From positions 1 through 64,000 of the forward strand of contig NZ_JAMOKO010000011.1 in assembly GCF_023656745.1 (NCBI RefSeq): a stretch of 64,000 bases of DNA. Reading direction: 5' to 3'. The translations under genes and the position numbers were made by a program. Positions 45,169 to 54,585 of the stretch are shown in pieces (position 1 is the first letter of the stretch; every line of letters starts with the position of its first letter). Under the pieces are notes generated by a model. It ran no database searches, was not told where the DNA came from, and saw only the letters and a program-made list of their open reading frames with translations. The DNA comes from Collinsella sp. BG-O-102 (GTDB lineage Bacteria; Actinomycetota; Coriobacteriia; Coriobacteriales; Coriobacteriaceae).

Positions 45169-45311
45169 TGTACGCGGCCGCGGCGCATGCCGCCGGTACG
45201 CGTTGGGCTCTGGAGGGAAGGGGGACCCCGATGGGGGTACTCGAGCGCAATGTGCGCGATGACGTGGGGCAGCCGCTGGGCAATGCTCCAAGTTCAGACA
45301 ATAGGAGACAA

Positions 45312-48300
45312 ATGGATATGTTTGAGGACGAGTGCCAGCGCGCCTCGTGGCGTCGCCATGGAGCGATTGCCCGTGGCGTAGCCAAGCGCGGTCTGGTGGC
45401 GTTCCTGGCTTTTGCCATGGCTTTTGGCACCACGCCGGCGCAACTTTGGGCCGAGGGCGCCGAGGGCATTGCCGAGGCCGTCGCTTCGCAGGATGCGGAG
45501 CCGACGGGGGAAGATAGTTCCACGGCGACCGATGCTGACCAGGCGGCGACCGAGGATGAGAAGCCTGCAAAGGGCGCGGATACGAGTGATTCTGCCGCTT
45601 CTGCTGGCGCGCAGGAGAGCGGGTCGCAGGATGCTTCGCAGCCCGCTGCAAAAGTGGAGGCTGCCGCCGAGGCAAGTGCCAAAGTCGAGTCCGCTGTGCC
45701 GAGCGATGATGACGAGTCGGATATCGCTACCGCAGCATACGTGACGGTCGACTCCGTCAGTCTACTGAATGCCAAGGACCAAGATATCGTTTGGGGCTCT
45801 GCGTCCAATACTGCTCTCAAGGTTGGCGATACGATTAAGGTCGGCGCCTACTACGAGGACGACTGGGGCGACGACGAGGAGATTCTCGATTCCGAGTATG
45901 ATTGCCTTACGTACCAGTGGTACGTGGGCGACAAGCAGAGTTCCGCCCCCACTGCCTCAGGCTACACGCCCATCGAAGGCGCAACGTCGCGTGAGTTCAA
46001 GCTCACGGCCGCTCAGGCGGGCAAGTATGTTGCCTGCAAGGTGACCTATGGCTCGAGCAAGTGGGACAACAAGTTCACCGCAAGCACGAAGCTGGCGATT
46101 GTCGAGGACGAAGGCGCCACCACGCCTGCGACGCCCGATGCCAAGACGCTTGCCGAGGCCAAGCAGAAGCTCTCCACTTGGAAGCCGAGCCCGGTCTATG
46201 GCACCGACACCAATATCGTCGACATGCTCTCGGCCAAGCTCAAGGCGCTCGGCTACGCGAACGTGAAGCCGACTCTCAAGTCTGTGACCTTCGGTGCGAC
46301 CGACCCGGTCCAGCAGGGTGGCATCGCTGCAGATGGCACCATCACGTACTTCTTCCTGTCCAATGCGGAGAAGACCGTATCCGCGGATTGGTCGGTGCTG
46401 CGCCAGTTCAAACCTACTTATACGCTGACGCTCGGCAGCGAAATCGTCGAATTCACTCCCGAGTTCAATTCGACGCTCGCGTGGGATCAAGCCAAGGTTG
46501 AAACGTATCTGAGCGAACAGCTCGACGCCGCGACTCTTACCGCCTCGGTCAAGGCGGGCATCGCGCCTTCGACTGCCAAGGAAGAGGTGCTTCCCGGCGC
46601 GCTCTATGTGGGAGGCAAGAAGGTTGCCGACCTCACCTGGACGAGCGATTCGTCTGCGGCCAAGCTGACTTTGAGCTACGATTCCAATTACAACACGGTC
46701 TACAAGGTCGCCTACACTCATGGCAATGGCGACAAAAACGTGACGTTTACCGCGCGGGCAACACTATTTGTCCCTGGTTATGGCAACCCTCCCTCGACTG
46801 CAATTACGCGCGACTACCCGGTCAAGGTAGCCTCCAAGTCTGCCGAGGACATCGCTGCCGAGAAGGCCGAGCTCGAGGCCGCGCTTGCCAAGATTGACGG
46901 CCTGGTGAAGGACTATGCCGACTCGAGCAAGAGCGTTGACCTCTCGGCGATCGAGGGCGACTTCATCTTGCCCACGACGCGCAAGATCGGTGCCGGGTCT
47001 GCTAAGCTCTCGTATTCTTCCAATAACGAGTCCGTGGCAAAGGTTAACGGCTATCGCGTCATCGTCACCCGTGATATCGCCGGTGGCTCCAACACCGCCA
47101 CCATTACGGCAACGCTCACGCGCGATGGCATCACCGCCACGCGCGACATCACCGTGACGGTCAAGCCCATCGACGAGTCCGAGATCGACGCTGCCGTAGC
47201 ACAGATGCAGGCCGTCAAGGATGCCTACGCCACTTCAATCCTGGGCGCCAACACTTCCGCTCATGCGGTGAGTGCGAATCTCAGTCCCTGGAGTTCCGCC
47301 ATGGTCGCCGAGGACGGCACCATCTCGTACTCCAAGACGTACCAGACCGGCCAGATTCATGCCGACGATCTGCCTGGCTATGATGACATGTCCGGCACCA
47401 ATTGGCGCACGTACCGCTCGAGCGACACTTCTGTCATCGCGGACGAGACGCTGCGCGTGACCCAGCCCGAGGCTGACACGCTCGTCACGGTGGAGAGCTC
47501 GCTTACCTATGAGAAGTATGAGGCGCTCGCCAAAGCTCATCCGGATAACGCCAAGCTTCAGAGCCTGGTCAATCAGTCGGTTAAAGCGACGTATCGTGTG
47601 GTGGGTACGACCGACCACTCCGATCCTCAGATTTCGGTCAACTTCAAGCTTGTGGGTGTTAGCGCCGACGGCAGCGATGAGGTTTGGTTCGACGGCGCGC
47701 AGAGCGTTGGCTACGGCTCAACTGCCGATGCCCTGATTGAGCAGATCTTGGATGCCCAGGGTCTCGCTCACACCTCCGGTACCACGGAATATGGTTACTA
47801 TCTCTCCGATATCACCTCAAGCGATGGCCGTACGCTTGGCTGGGATGCAGCCACGCGTAAGTACTGGCAGCTTTTCGTAAACGGTAAAGCATCCGAGGTT
47901 GGCGCCAGCAGTGTGACGCTTGGCGCGGGCGACTCTATCGCTTTGTACTACTCTGCCCTTGGCGCAAGCCTTGATGATGCGAATAAGGCCACCGTTAAGG
48001 CGTCGGTGAGCTTCATTGGGCCAGATGAGAATGGCGGCAACTCCGTGTGGGCGTCTGCCGCTGACGTCAAGATGTCTGATGGATCCACGGCAGCCGACCT
48101 TACCGAGCAGCAGCTCAAGGCAGCAGGTCTCACCTATGACAGCCAGGGTACTTCTGGGACTTCGTTCTACCTTGCCAGCATTACGCGCGCAGGCAAGACG
48201 TATCGCTGGGACCAGTCGACCGGCAGGTACTGGCAGCTCTATGTCAACGGCGAGAAGTCTCAAAAGATGGCGGGCCAGGTTACCCTCAAGCCGGGAGACA

Positions 48301-50216
48301 AGCTTCAGTGGGTTTACGCTGCAGATAGCGAGAAGCCCCTGGAGGGCCCCATTGTCAATCCCTTTGCTCCCCGTCCGGACTGGACCGCAAGCTGGAACGG
48401 CTTTGGCAATGCGGGCAGCACGACGCTTGTGAATACCCCGACGCCTACCGAGTCGGCTACGGAGCTGTGGAAGGTCAATCTGGCAACGGCAGCCGACAAG
48501 TGGGTTTCGCTGGGCGACCCCATCATTGCGGGCGGCTACGTTTTCGTTACCACGAACTCTGAGCTCGTCAAGATCGATGGCACGGGCAAAGTTGTCGCGC
48601 GTGTTTCCAAGGGCGGCACCACTTCGTATTTTTCGCGTCCTGTATACGCGGATGGTCTGATCATCTCGGCAAACGACGACGGTTCTGTGTACGCCTTCTC
48701 CGCTGAGACGCTTGAATGCGTGTGGAAGACGCCTGCGCTCAAGGCTCCTGCTGCTGGCGGGCGCTATCAGGCAAATTCGACTATGACGGTGGCAAACGGC
48801 TGCGTGTATGCCGAGTTTGTCACGGGCGCTGGCGCTTTTGGCACCGCAACTGGCGGAGCTATGCTTTGCATCGACATTGCGACGGGCAAGATCGTCTGGT
48901 CGGACGTCACCACAAAGAGCGGCTCCTCCACTGGTGAGGGTTATTACTGGGCGGGCGCTGCCGCTTCTGATTCCGATCTTGTTATCGGCGACGAGGGCGG
49001 TTGCGTGAAACTCATCGACGGCAAGACCGGTAAGGTCAAGTCTTCTGTCGGCCTGTCCGGCAATCCCGTGCGCGCAACGATCGTCTCTGCTGGCACCGAG
49101 AACGGTAACCCGGTCTTCTTGGCGGTTGGTCGCCAGCCGGCAACGCTCTATAAGATTGTGCGTGAGGGCGACACGCTTCGTATTGCCAGCTCTTGCGCAT
49201 TTGCGAACACTTCGACTTCGACGCCGGCCGTGGCAAACGGCAAGGCCTATATCGGCGGAAGCGACGCTTCGAACAACGGCCAGTTCACCGTTATCGACCT
49301 TGCGTCTATGACGGTCGAAAAGTCGTTTGACATGGGAAAATATGCCGAGGTCAAGGCTTCACCGATTGCATCCGTGCAGGCTGGCGGCGTTTATGTCTAC
49401 TATACGTGCAACAAGACTCCCGGCGCCTTGTACTGCTTCAACCAGTTGACCGGCGAGGTTGCGGAGATCTATACGCCGTCCGGATCCAATGCGAATTACT
49501 GCACCGCAAGTGTAATCGCGGATGCCAGGGGCAATCTCTACTACACCAATGATTCCGGCACGCTCTTTGCTCTCAAGGCGGTTCCGGGCTTTACGGTTTC
49601 CTTTGACGCGCGCGGCGGCAGCGCGGTCCCCAGCGCGCTGACCGCGCAGAACAAGACCATGGTCGCCCCTGCGAATCCCGAGCGCGCCGGCTTCACCTTC
49701 GCCGGCTGGTACAAGGACGCCGCGTGCACCCAGGCCTGGAACTTCGCCAAGGACGTCGTGACGGCCGATATGACGCTCTACGCCAAGTGGACCAAGAATG
49801 CCGTTACCCCTGGCGGTAACGGTGGCTCTGGCTCCAATGGCGGCAATGGCGGCTCGGGTAATGCCGGTGCTGGTTCTGGCTCCGGTAACGGCACAAACGG
49901 CCAGCAGACTGGCGGTGCTGTTGCTCCGGGTCAGAAGCCGGTGTCTGCCACGACTACAACGGAGACCAAGGACGGCAAGGATTCCAAGAAGGATTCCGAC
50001 AAGGGCGACAAGAAGGACAGCAAGAAGTCTGACAAGAAGTCCGGCAAGTCCAGCTCCAAGTCCGATACGGGCTCGTCTGCTACGACCGCTGCTAAGAAGT
50101 CTGCCGAGGCTTCCGCGCAGGAGTCTGGCGTCAATCCGCTCGCCATCGTTGGTGTGACGGCTGGCGTGGTCGGACTCGCCGTCATCGGTGTGTTCGTGCT
50201 CACCAAGCGTCGGTAG
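45312..50216 (+). CDS. Giant surface protein with two DUF4430 domains, PQQ-like propeller and C-terminal anchor
   Basis: About 1,634 residues. A Sec signal (GLVAFLAFAMAFGTTPAQLWA) is followed by an acidic linker, Ig-like regions, then two DUF4430 domains near 773-884 and 896-1006, each with YWQLFVNG/YWQLYVNG. DUF4430 is the transcobalamin C-terminal-like fold. A PQQ-like beta-propeller (about 1035-1423) and one Listeria-Bacteroides repeat (about 1425-1495, ending TLYAKWTKN) follow. A Gly/Ser then Lys/Ser-rich wall-spanning stretch leads to a membrane helix ending TKRR; no LPXTG is seen. A B12 riboswitch precedes it, so I infer corrinoid capture. ATG 45312 follows GGAG; in-frame codons upstream lie inside the riboswitch. 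Confidence 0.82.
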   Translation: MDMFEDECQRASWRRHGAIARGVAKRGLVAFLAFAMAFGTTPAQLWAEGAEGIAEAVASQDAEPTGEDSSTATDADQAATEDEKPAKGADTSDSAASAGAQESGSQDASQPAAKVEAAAEASAKVESAVPSDDDESDIATAAYVTVDSVSLLNAKDQDIVWGSASNTALKVGDTIKVGAYYEDDWGDDEEILDSEYDCLTYQWYVGDKQSSAPTASGYTPIEGATSREFKLTAAQAGKYVACKVTYGSSKWDNKFTASTKLAIVEDEGATTPATPDAKTLAEAKQKLSTWKPSPVYGTDTNIVDMLSAKLKALGYANVKPTLKSVTFGATDPVQQGGIAADGTITYFFLSNAEKTVSADWSVLRQFKPTYTLTLGSEIVEFTPEFNSTLAWDQAKVETYLSEQLDAATLTASVKAGIAPSTAKEEVLPGALYVGGKKVADLTWTSDSSAAKLTLSYDSNYNTVYKVAYTHGNGDKNVTFTARATLFVPGYGNPPSTAITRDYPVKVASKSAEDIAAEKAELEAALAKIDGLVKDYADSSKSVDLSAIEGDFILPTTRKIGAGSAKLSYSSNNESVAKVNGYRVIVTRDIAGGSNTATITATLTRDGITATRDITVTVKPIDESEIDAAVAQMQAVKDAYATSILGANTSAHAVSANLSPWSSAMVAEDGTISYSKTYQTGQIHADDLPGYDDMSGTNWRTYRSSDTSVIADETLRVTQPEADTLVTVESSLTYEKYEALAKAHPDNAKLQSLVNQSVKATYRVVGTTDHSDPQISVNFKLVGVSADGSDEVWFDGAQSVGYGSTADALIEQILDAQGLAHTSGTTEYGYYLSDITSSDGRTLGWDAATRKYWQLFVNGKASEVGASSVTLGAGDSIALYYSALGASLDDANKATVKASVSFIGPDENGGNSVWASAADVKMSDGSTAADLTEQQLKAAGLTYDSQGTSGTSFYLASITRAGKTYRWDQSTGRYWQLYVNGEKSQKMAGQVTLKPGDKLQWVYAADSEKPLEGPIVNPFAPRPDWTASWNGFGNAGSTTLVNTPTPTESATELWKVNLATAADKWVSLGDPIIAGGYVFVTTNSELVKIDGTGKVVARVSKGGTTSYFSRPVYADGLIISANDDGSVYAFSAETLECVWKTPALKAPAAGGRYQANSTMTVANGCVYAEFVTGAGAFGTATGGAMLCIDIATGKIVWSDVTTKSGSSTGEGYYWAGAAASDSDLVIGDEGGCVKLIDGKTGKVKSSVGLSGNPVRATIVSAGTENGNPVFLAVGRQPATLYKIVREGDTLRIASSCAFANTSTSTPAVANGKAYIGGSDASNNGQFTVIDLASMTVEKSFDMGKYAEVKASPIASVQAGGVYVYYTCNKTPGALYCFNQLTGEVAEIYTPSGSNANYCTASVIADARGNLYYTNDSGTLFALKAVPGFTVSFDARGGSAVPSALTAQNKTMVAPANPERAGFTFAGWYKDAACTQAWNFAKDVVTADMTLYAKWTKNAVTPGGNGGSGSNGGNGGSGNAGAGSGSGNGTNGQQTGGAVAPGQKPVSATTTTETKDGKDSKKDSDKGDKKDSKKSDKKSGKSSSKSDTGSSATTAAKKSAEASAQESGVNPLAIVGVTAGVVGLAVIGVFVLTKRR

Positions 50217-50225
50217 GTGAGGGCC

Positions 50226-51086
50226 GTGTCCAATAAACCACAGGACGCCGACTCCAAGCAGCCCGACTCGTCGTTCATTCAGCTCGACGATGCAAAGCAA
50301 AAGGGCGCCGCTTCGGCGGCGTCCGCCCCTCGGCGCAAGGCGCTTGTTGGCGTCCTGACAGCCGCCTGTATTGCACTCATCGTCGTCTCGTTGGGTTTTG
50401 TACACCCCTCTGCCAGCGGTGCATGGTCTATCGATTGGATTGCTCAGGCCGTGACAGGGGAGAGCGTTGTTGACAAGGATGCGTCGGTTTCCGGCTCGAC
50501 TACCACTTCGGGCAAGGCTGCGCCCAAGGACTCCAAATCCTCGGACAATGCGAAGGGCGGGTCGAAGGACTCAAAAAAGGATTCGAAGGAGAAGAAGTCC
50601 GAAGGCAAGGGCGGCAAGAAGTCCAACAACACGTCTGCCGAACAGGGTTCGGAATCCACCGGCGGGTCTAGCTCTTCTGACGGCGCCTCTTCGGGCGCTG
50701 GCTCGGCGACCGGTGGTGGGTCTGCATCTAACGGCGGCAATGCCTCGTCGGGTAACCAGGGCGGCTCACAGCAGCCTGGCTACGTCACAGTGACGGTTTC
50801 GGTCACATCGAGCGCCGTGGGCAATCCTGTGTCTTCTGGCGGCACCTTCACCTTTAACGAGGGCGCTACGGTCTACGATGCCCTGTGCGCTCTGGGCCTT
50901 TCCGTCAATGCGCACGGCTCGTCATACGGAACGTATGTTGCCGCTATTGGCGGTCTAGCCGAGAAGGAGCACGGCAGCACGAGCGGCTGGATGTACTCCG
51001 TTAACGGTGTGGCGCCCAACACGGCGTGCAGCAACTACGTCCTATCTAACGGCGACAGAGTTGTCTGGTATTACGTAACGGGCTAA
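50226..51086 (+). CDS. Membrane-anchored DUF4430 protein
   Basis: About 286 residues. An N-terminal membrane helix (ALVGVLTAACIALIVVSLGF, about 40-60) anchors an external Lys/Ser/Gly-rich stalk (about 100-190). The C-terminal DUF4430 domain (about 190-286) has VTVSVTSSAV, GATVYDALCALGL, GWMYSVNGV and VVWYYVTG. The gene starts within ten bases of the upstream stop, so it shares the riboswitch-controlled transcript. It may form a second binding site or pass ligand to a membrane transporter; no ABC transporter gene is adjacent. GTG 50226 follows AGGTGAG; GTG 50217 is an alternative. Confidence 0.8.
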   Translation: MSNKPQDADSKQPDSSFIQLDDAKQKGAASAASAPRRKALVGVLTAACIALIVVSLGFVHPSASGAWSIDWIAQAVTGESVVDKDASVSGSTTTSGKAAPKDSKSSDNAKGGSKDSKKDSKEKKSEGKGGKKSNNTSAEQGSESTGGSSSSDGASSGAGSATGGGSASNGGNASSGNQGGSQQPGYVTVTVSVTSSAVGNPVSSGGTFTFNEGATVYDALCALGLSVNAHGSSYGTYVAAIGGLAEKEHGSTSGWMYSVNGVAPNTACSNYVLSNGDRVVWYYVTG

Positions 51087-51107
51087 ATGCCTCGACATAA
51101 CACGCCA

Positions 51108-51146
51108 AACGGGCGGTTCGGATAAACATCCGAGCCGCCCGTTTTT
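51108..51146 (+). terminator. Terminator of the DUF4430 operon
   Basis: A 15-bp stem (51108-51122 with 51129-51143, one mismatch) beginning AACGGGCGG and ending in TTTTT. Confidence 0.85.
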
Positions 51147-51183
51147 CATGCGAATGGAACTGGGCCGCCGGGTCTCTTGGCAA

Positions 51184-51220
51184 ACAAAAAAACCGGCTGG
51201 AATGGAAATTCCAGCCGGTT
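51184..51220 (-). terminator. Terminator of GtrA gene 1 (minus strand)
   Basis: AACCGGCTGGAA (51191-51202) pairs perfectly with 51209-51220; on the minus strand a run of seven T follows. Confidence 0.85.
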
Positions 51221-51246
51221 GCGAATGCAAGGGTATGTTTGGTTGA

Positions 51247-51654
51247 CTACGACTGCGCGCCCTCGAGGAAAAAGCGACGGCTAAAGTAGTTGTACCAGGT
51301 GACCAGGAACGTTGCGATGGCCTTCATGGCCTGGTAGCCGATGCTCAAAAACGTGACGCCCACAAACATGTACAGGTCGTTGAGACCCAGGCCAATCACC
51401 GACAGGATGGTGAAGATCGTGAACTCGCGCTTGCGGCTCATGCCCTCGCGGTGGTCGAACACGTACTTCATGCTGAGCCAGTAGTTAACCACGACGGATG
51501 TGGTAAACGAGACCGTGGTGCTCATCAAAAAGTCGAGGTGGAACAGCTCGACGAGCGCAATGAGCATACCCCAGTCGATGCCAAAGGAGATAAGTCCCAC
51601 GACAGCGAACTTGAGGAACTGCTTGGTATGAGGTTGTGCCAGTGCCTTGCGCAC
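51247..51654 (-). CDS. GtrA family membrane protein 1
   Basis: A 135-residue four-helix membrane protein of the GtrA family (PF04138), thought to help flip or modify polyprenyl-linked sugars. Signatures are QFLKFAVVGLISFGIDWGML and the C-terminal WYNYFSRRFFLEG. A GTG start at 51654 is inferred from alignment with the second GtrA (MQKLLAQIMKFG); the frame extends to a TTG at 51735 without a Shine-Dalgarno. About 60 bases upstream the sequence ATGCAAAAGCTCTAA encodes MQKL then a stop, matching the start of the second copy. Confidence 0.85.
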   Translation of the reverse strand: MRKALAQPHTKQFLKFAVVGLISFGIDWGMLIALVELFHLDFLMSTTVSFTTSVVVNYWLSMKYVFDHREGMSRKREFTIFTILSVIGLGLNDLYMFVGVTFLSIGYQAMKAIATFLVTWYNYFSRRFFLEGAQS

Positions 51655-51874
51655 GTAATCACATCCAATGCGTTGATGAATCGAGCAACGAGATACTTTA
51701 GAGCTTTTGCATGGGAAACGTAAGGTCTTTGGCAAGAACTATACGAACTCGCCAAATACTCAAGAGGTAATCCGCAAACGTTGCAAATCTTCCCGTAAAC
51801 GAGCAAGGCCCACGAGCAACGCAGCACTCGACGCGCGTCATCCGCAGGTCCCGTAGTGCATCGAGGAGACCGGG

Positions 51875-52270
51875 CTACTTGGTCTGCTCGCCCTCCAGGA
51901 AAATTTTGCGCGTTACAAAGTTGTAGACCATGACCAGTGCGGTGGCGCAAATCTTGGCGATATTGGCCTCGAGGCCCAGGCCGGCGTTGAGGGCCAGCAC
52001 GATGCCGTCGTTGAGCGCCAGGCCAATAACGGACAACACGACAAAGATGATGAACTCGCGGCGGCGGCTCATGCCCTCCTTGTGTGCAAACACGTACTTC
52101 ATGCTCGCGACGTAGTTAAAGATGAGCGAGACGATAAAGCCGCTGGTGTTGGCGATCAGGATATTGAGGCCCAGACCGTAGTGGAGCAGATTCATGATGC
52201 CAAAGTCGATGACGGTGGCAACGACGCCGACGACGCCAAACTTCATGATCTGCGCAAGGAGCTTTTGCAT
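51875..52270 (-). CDS. GtrA family membrane protein 2
   Basis: A 131-residue GtrA protein with four hydrophobic helices: MQKLLAQIMKFGVVGVVATVIDFGIMNLL, then SGFIVSLIFNYVASMKYVFAHKEGMSRRREF and a C-terminal MVYNFVTRKIFLEG. Sequence and topology match the neighbour at 51247; the loop HKEGMSRRREF versus HREGMSRKREF is nearly the same. The ATG at 52270 follows AAGGCAGG. It is a tandem duplicate on the same strand, between fbp and the first copy. No glycosyltransferase partner is in the window. Confidence 0.87.
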   Translation of the reverse strand: MQKLLAQIMKFGVVGVVATVIDFGIMNLLHYGLGLNILIANTSGFIVSLIFNYVASMKYVFAHKEGMSRRREFIIFVVLSVIGLALNDGIVLALNAGLGLEANIAKICATALVMVYNFVTRKIFLEGEQTK

Positions 52271-52348
52271 GACACCTGCCTTAGGGTGGCGCCGCAGCGC
52301 CGTGGGGATGGCAAACTCAGCAAGTTTAGCCAAACCCCGTAGGCGGGG

Positions 52349-54265
52349 CTAGGCGCGCTCCTCGATAGCACCGTTTCTATATGCATCGAGCAGTTGGCGC
52401 AGGTCCTGGATCTGGCTGCGAATCTTGACGCCGGTATCGGTGTCGCTCACCATGCGGCGCCGGTCGGCCTCGTCAAAGCGGTTGGTCTCGCTTTCGATGT
52501 CGATGTTGCGGGTGAGCGCCTCGGCAACGGTGGTAAAGGCCTGGTGCGACTTGAGGCGGCATCCGCGCGAGCTCGAGATAAGCGTGTAGCCGGCGATGCC
52601 CGTTTTGGGATGGTAGGCGCGACAGAAACCGCCGTCGATGACCAGCAGCTTGCCGTTGGCACGGATGGGCTGCTCGCCCTTGGTGGTCTTGACTGGGGTA
52701 TGGCCGTTGATGATGTGGCCCGTCGGCGAGCAGGCCATGGGGGCGACGCCAAACTCGCGCATGATGTCGTCGCAAACGGACGAGGACGTGGTGAGTGTAT
52801 AGTACGGGTCCATCGGCTCGACCCACGTGCTCTTGTCGGCAATGTAGGCGCGCTCGAACGTGCGTACCACGCGTCCGCTGGCGGGTGAGTTAAAGCCGAT
52901 CCACAGGTACCACATCCAGTCGAGGGCATCGCGGTCGCCGACGCGCCAGGCGCGGCGGGCGATATGGTCGCAGAAATCAAAATAATCGCGGCCGGCGTGC
53001 CAGGTGCCCAGGCAGTTCATGCTGCTAAAGGTGCCGTCTTCGTTGAGCGGCACGCAGCCGTGGAAGAGCAGGTTGCCGTTGGCGACCTTGTACATGGAGC
53101 CGTGGGTATAGAGGAAATCGATATGGCGATGCAGGTGGTCGGCAGTGACAAACTCGGACACGAGCTTGTCGATGATGTGCTGCTCCTCGGGCGTGAGCGC
53201 GTAAGGGTCCGCCGGATCGACGGTGGGGAAGTCGTTGGTCGTGAGCGGCCACACGCTGCCGTCGGCGAGCGTGACCGTGCCGGTGTCGTGATCGATCTTG
53301 TCGAGTAACAGACGGTCGGTCATGTCGAACTCGGGATGGCGCTGGATAATCTGCCCCTCGAGCTTAAAGAGCAGCACGTTGATGGCTTTGATCAGCGGGC
53401 TGATGCACTCGCCGGCGGTATAGGTGGCGTCGGCGAAGGCGACGAGCTCGCGCAGTGAGATGCCGTAGTCGTTCTCGAGGATCTCGTAGTTGTCGTAGCG
53501 CAGGTTGTTGCGCAACACCGTGGCGATGCAGGCGGGCTCGCCGGCAGCGGCGCCCATCCACAGCAGGTCGTGGTTGCCCCATTGGATGTCGAGCGAATGA
53601 TAGGTGAGCAGGCGGTCCATAATCTTGGCCGCGCCGCCACCGCGGTCGAAGATGTCGCCCACCAAGTGCAGGTGGTCGACGGCGAGGCGCTTGATGAGCG
53701 AGGCGAGCGACTCGATAAAGTCGTCGGCGCTGGCGGTCTCCAAGATGGATTCGATAATGCGCTCGTGATAACGCACGCGGTAGTTGTTCTCATCCGGATG
53801 CGTGTGCAGCAACTCGTCGATGATGTAGGCGTAATCGCGCGGGATGGCCTTACGCACCTTGGAGCGGGTATAGCGGCTCGAAAGCGAGCGGGCGACCACA
53901 ATGAGTCGGTCGAGCATGGTCTTGTACCAGGTGGGCGAGTCCTCGCGCCGGCTGCGGACAAGATCGATCTTCTCGCGCGGATAGTAGATGAGTGTGCACA
54001 GCTCGCCCTTTTCGTCAAAGGAGAGCATGTCGCCAAAGATCTCGTCGACATGCTCGCGCACGACGCCCGAGCAGTTGTTGAGGATGTGCATAAAGGCTTC
54101 GTACTCGCCATGCACATCGCTCATAAAATGCTCGGTGCCCTTGGGCAGGTTGAGGATGGCCGAGAGGTTGATGATCTCGGTGAATGCGGATTGCTCGGTG
54201 GGGAACTGTCTCGACAGCAGGCGCAGATACTTGAAGTCTTGCGGATTGCGATCGAATGCGACCAT
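52349..54265 (-). CDS. fbp: Class III fructose-1,6-bisphosphatase
   Basis: A 638-residue manganese-dependent phosphatase of the Firmicutes/Actinobacteria class III type, catalysing the last irreversible step of gluconeogenesis. It carries calcineurin-like metal motifs SDVHGEYEAF, VGDIFDRGGGAAKIMDRL and WGNHDLLWMGA, and a long insertion typical of the class. Signature START is MVAFDRNPQDFKYLRLLSRQ. ATG 54265 follows GGAAGGTG. An ACTGATAAAC-N10-GTTTATCAGT dyad lies just upstream and may control it. It is monocistronic or followed by the GtrA genes 79 bp downstream. Confidence 0.94.
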   Translation of the reverse strand: MVAFDRNPQDFKYLRLLSRQFPTEQSAFTEIINLSAILNLPKGTEHFMSDVHGEYEAFMHILNNCSGVVREHVDEIFGDMLSFDEKGELCTLIYYPREKIDLVRSRREDSPTWYKTMLDRLIVVARSLSSRYTRSKVRKAIPRDYAYIIDELLHTHPDENNYRVRYHERIIESILETASADDFIESLASLIKRLAVDHLHLVGDIFDRGGGAAKIMDRLLTYHSLDIQWGNHDLLWMGAAAGEPACIATVLRNNLRYDNYEILENDYGISLRELVAFADATYTAGECISPLIKAINVLLFKLEGQIIQRHPEFDMTDRLLLDKIDHDTGTVTLADGSVWPLTTNDFPTVDPADPYALTPEEQHIIDKLVSEFVTADHLHRHIDFLYTHGSMYKVANGNLLFHGCVPLNEDGTFSSMNCLGTWHAGRDYFDFCDHIARRAWRVGDRDALDWMWYLWIGFNSPASGRVVRTFERAYIADKSTWVEPMDPYYTLTTSSSVCDDIMREFGVAPMACSPTGHIINGHTPVKTTKGEQPIRANGKLLVIDGGFCRAYHPKTGIAGYTLISSSRGCRLKSHQAFTTVAEALTRNIDIESETNRFDEADRRRMVSDTDTGVKIRSQIQDLRQLLDAYRNGAIEERA

Positions 54266-54292
54266 GAAACACCTTCCGATGGGGCTGGTAAA

Positions 54293-54322
54293 ACTGATAA
54301 ACAGCGTCAAACGTTTATCAGT
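54293..54322. promoter_or_regulatory. Dyad upstream of fbp, candidate operator
   Basis: Perfect 10-bp arms ACTGATAAAC (54293-54302) and GTTTATCAGT (54313-54322), spaced ten bases, 28-57 bp before the fbp start. Could bind a regulator or form a leader hairpin. The remaining gap to the DegV gene is AT-rich and has an 11-bp direct repeat GGTGGAGACGA (54415 and 54459). Confidence 0.45.
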
Positions 54323-54585
54323 ATGCGCCGCTTTTGTTTCGATTTTGCGCCAGCGGCTGAATTGTCGGCTGAATGGTTTGGTAAATCGATTTAGTGAAGG
54401 TAGATGTGTTGGTTGGGTGGAGACGACAGAGGGTGTTTTCTCAGATATTTATGCGTGGGGCCGGTGGAGACGATGGTGGTAAAGATGTTCACTATTTTTG
54501 GTTCGATTTGGTAAATAGTGGACATATGTACCGCATGTAGGCTCACTGTGCGATAATTTGCGCAGCAATGAGTAAGGAGCCTCAT

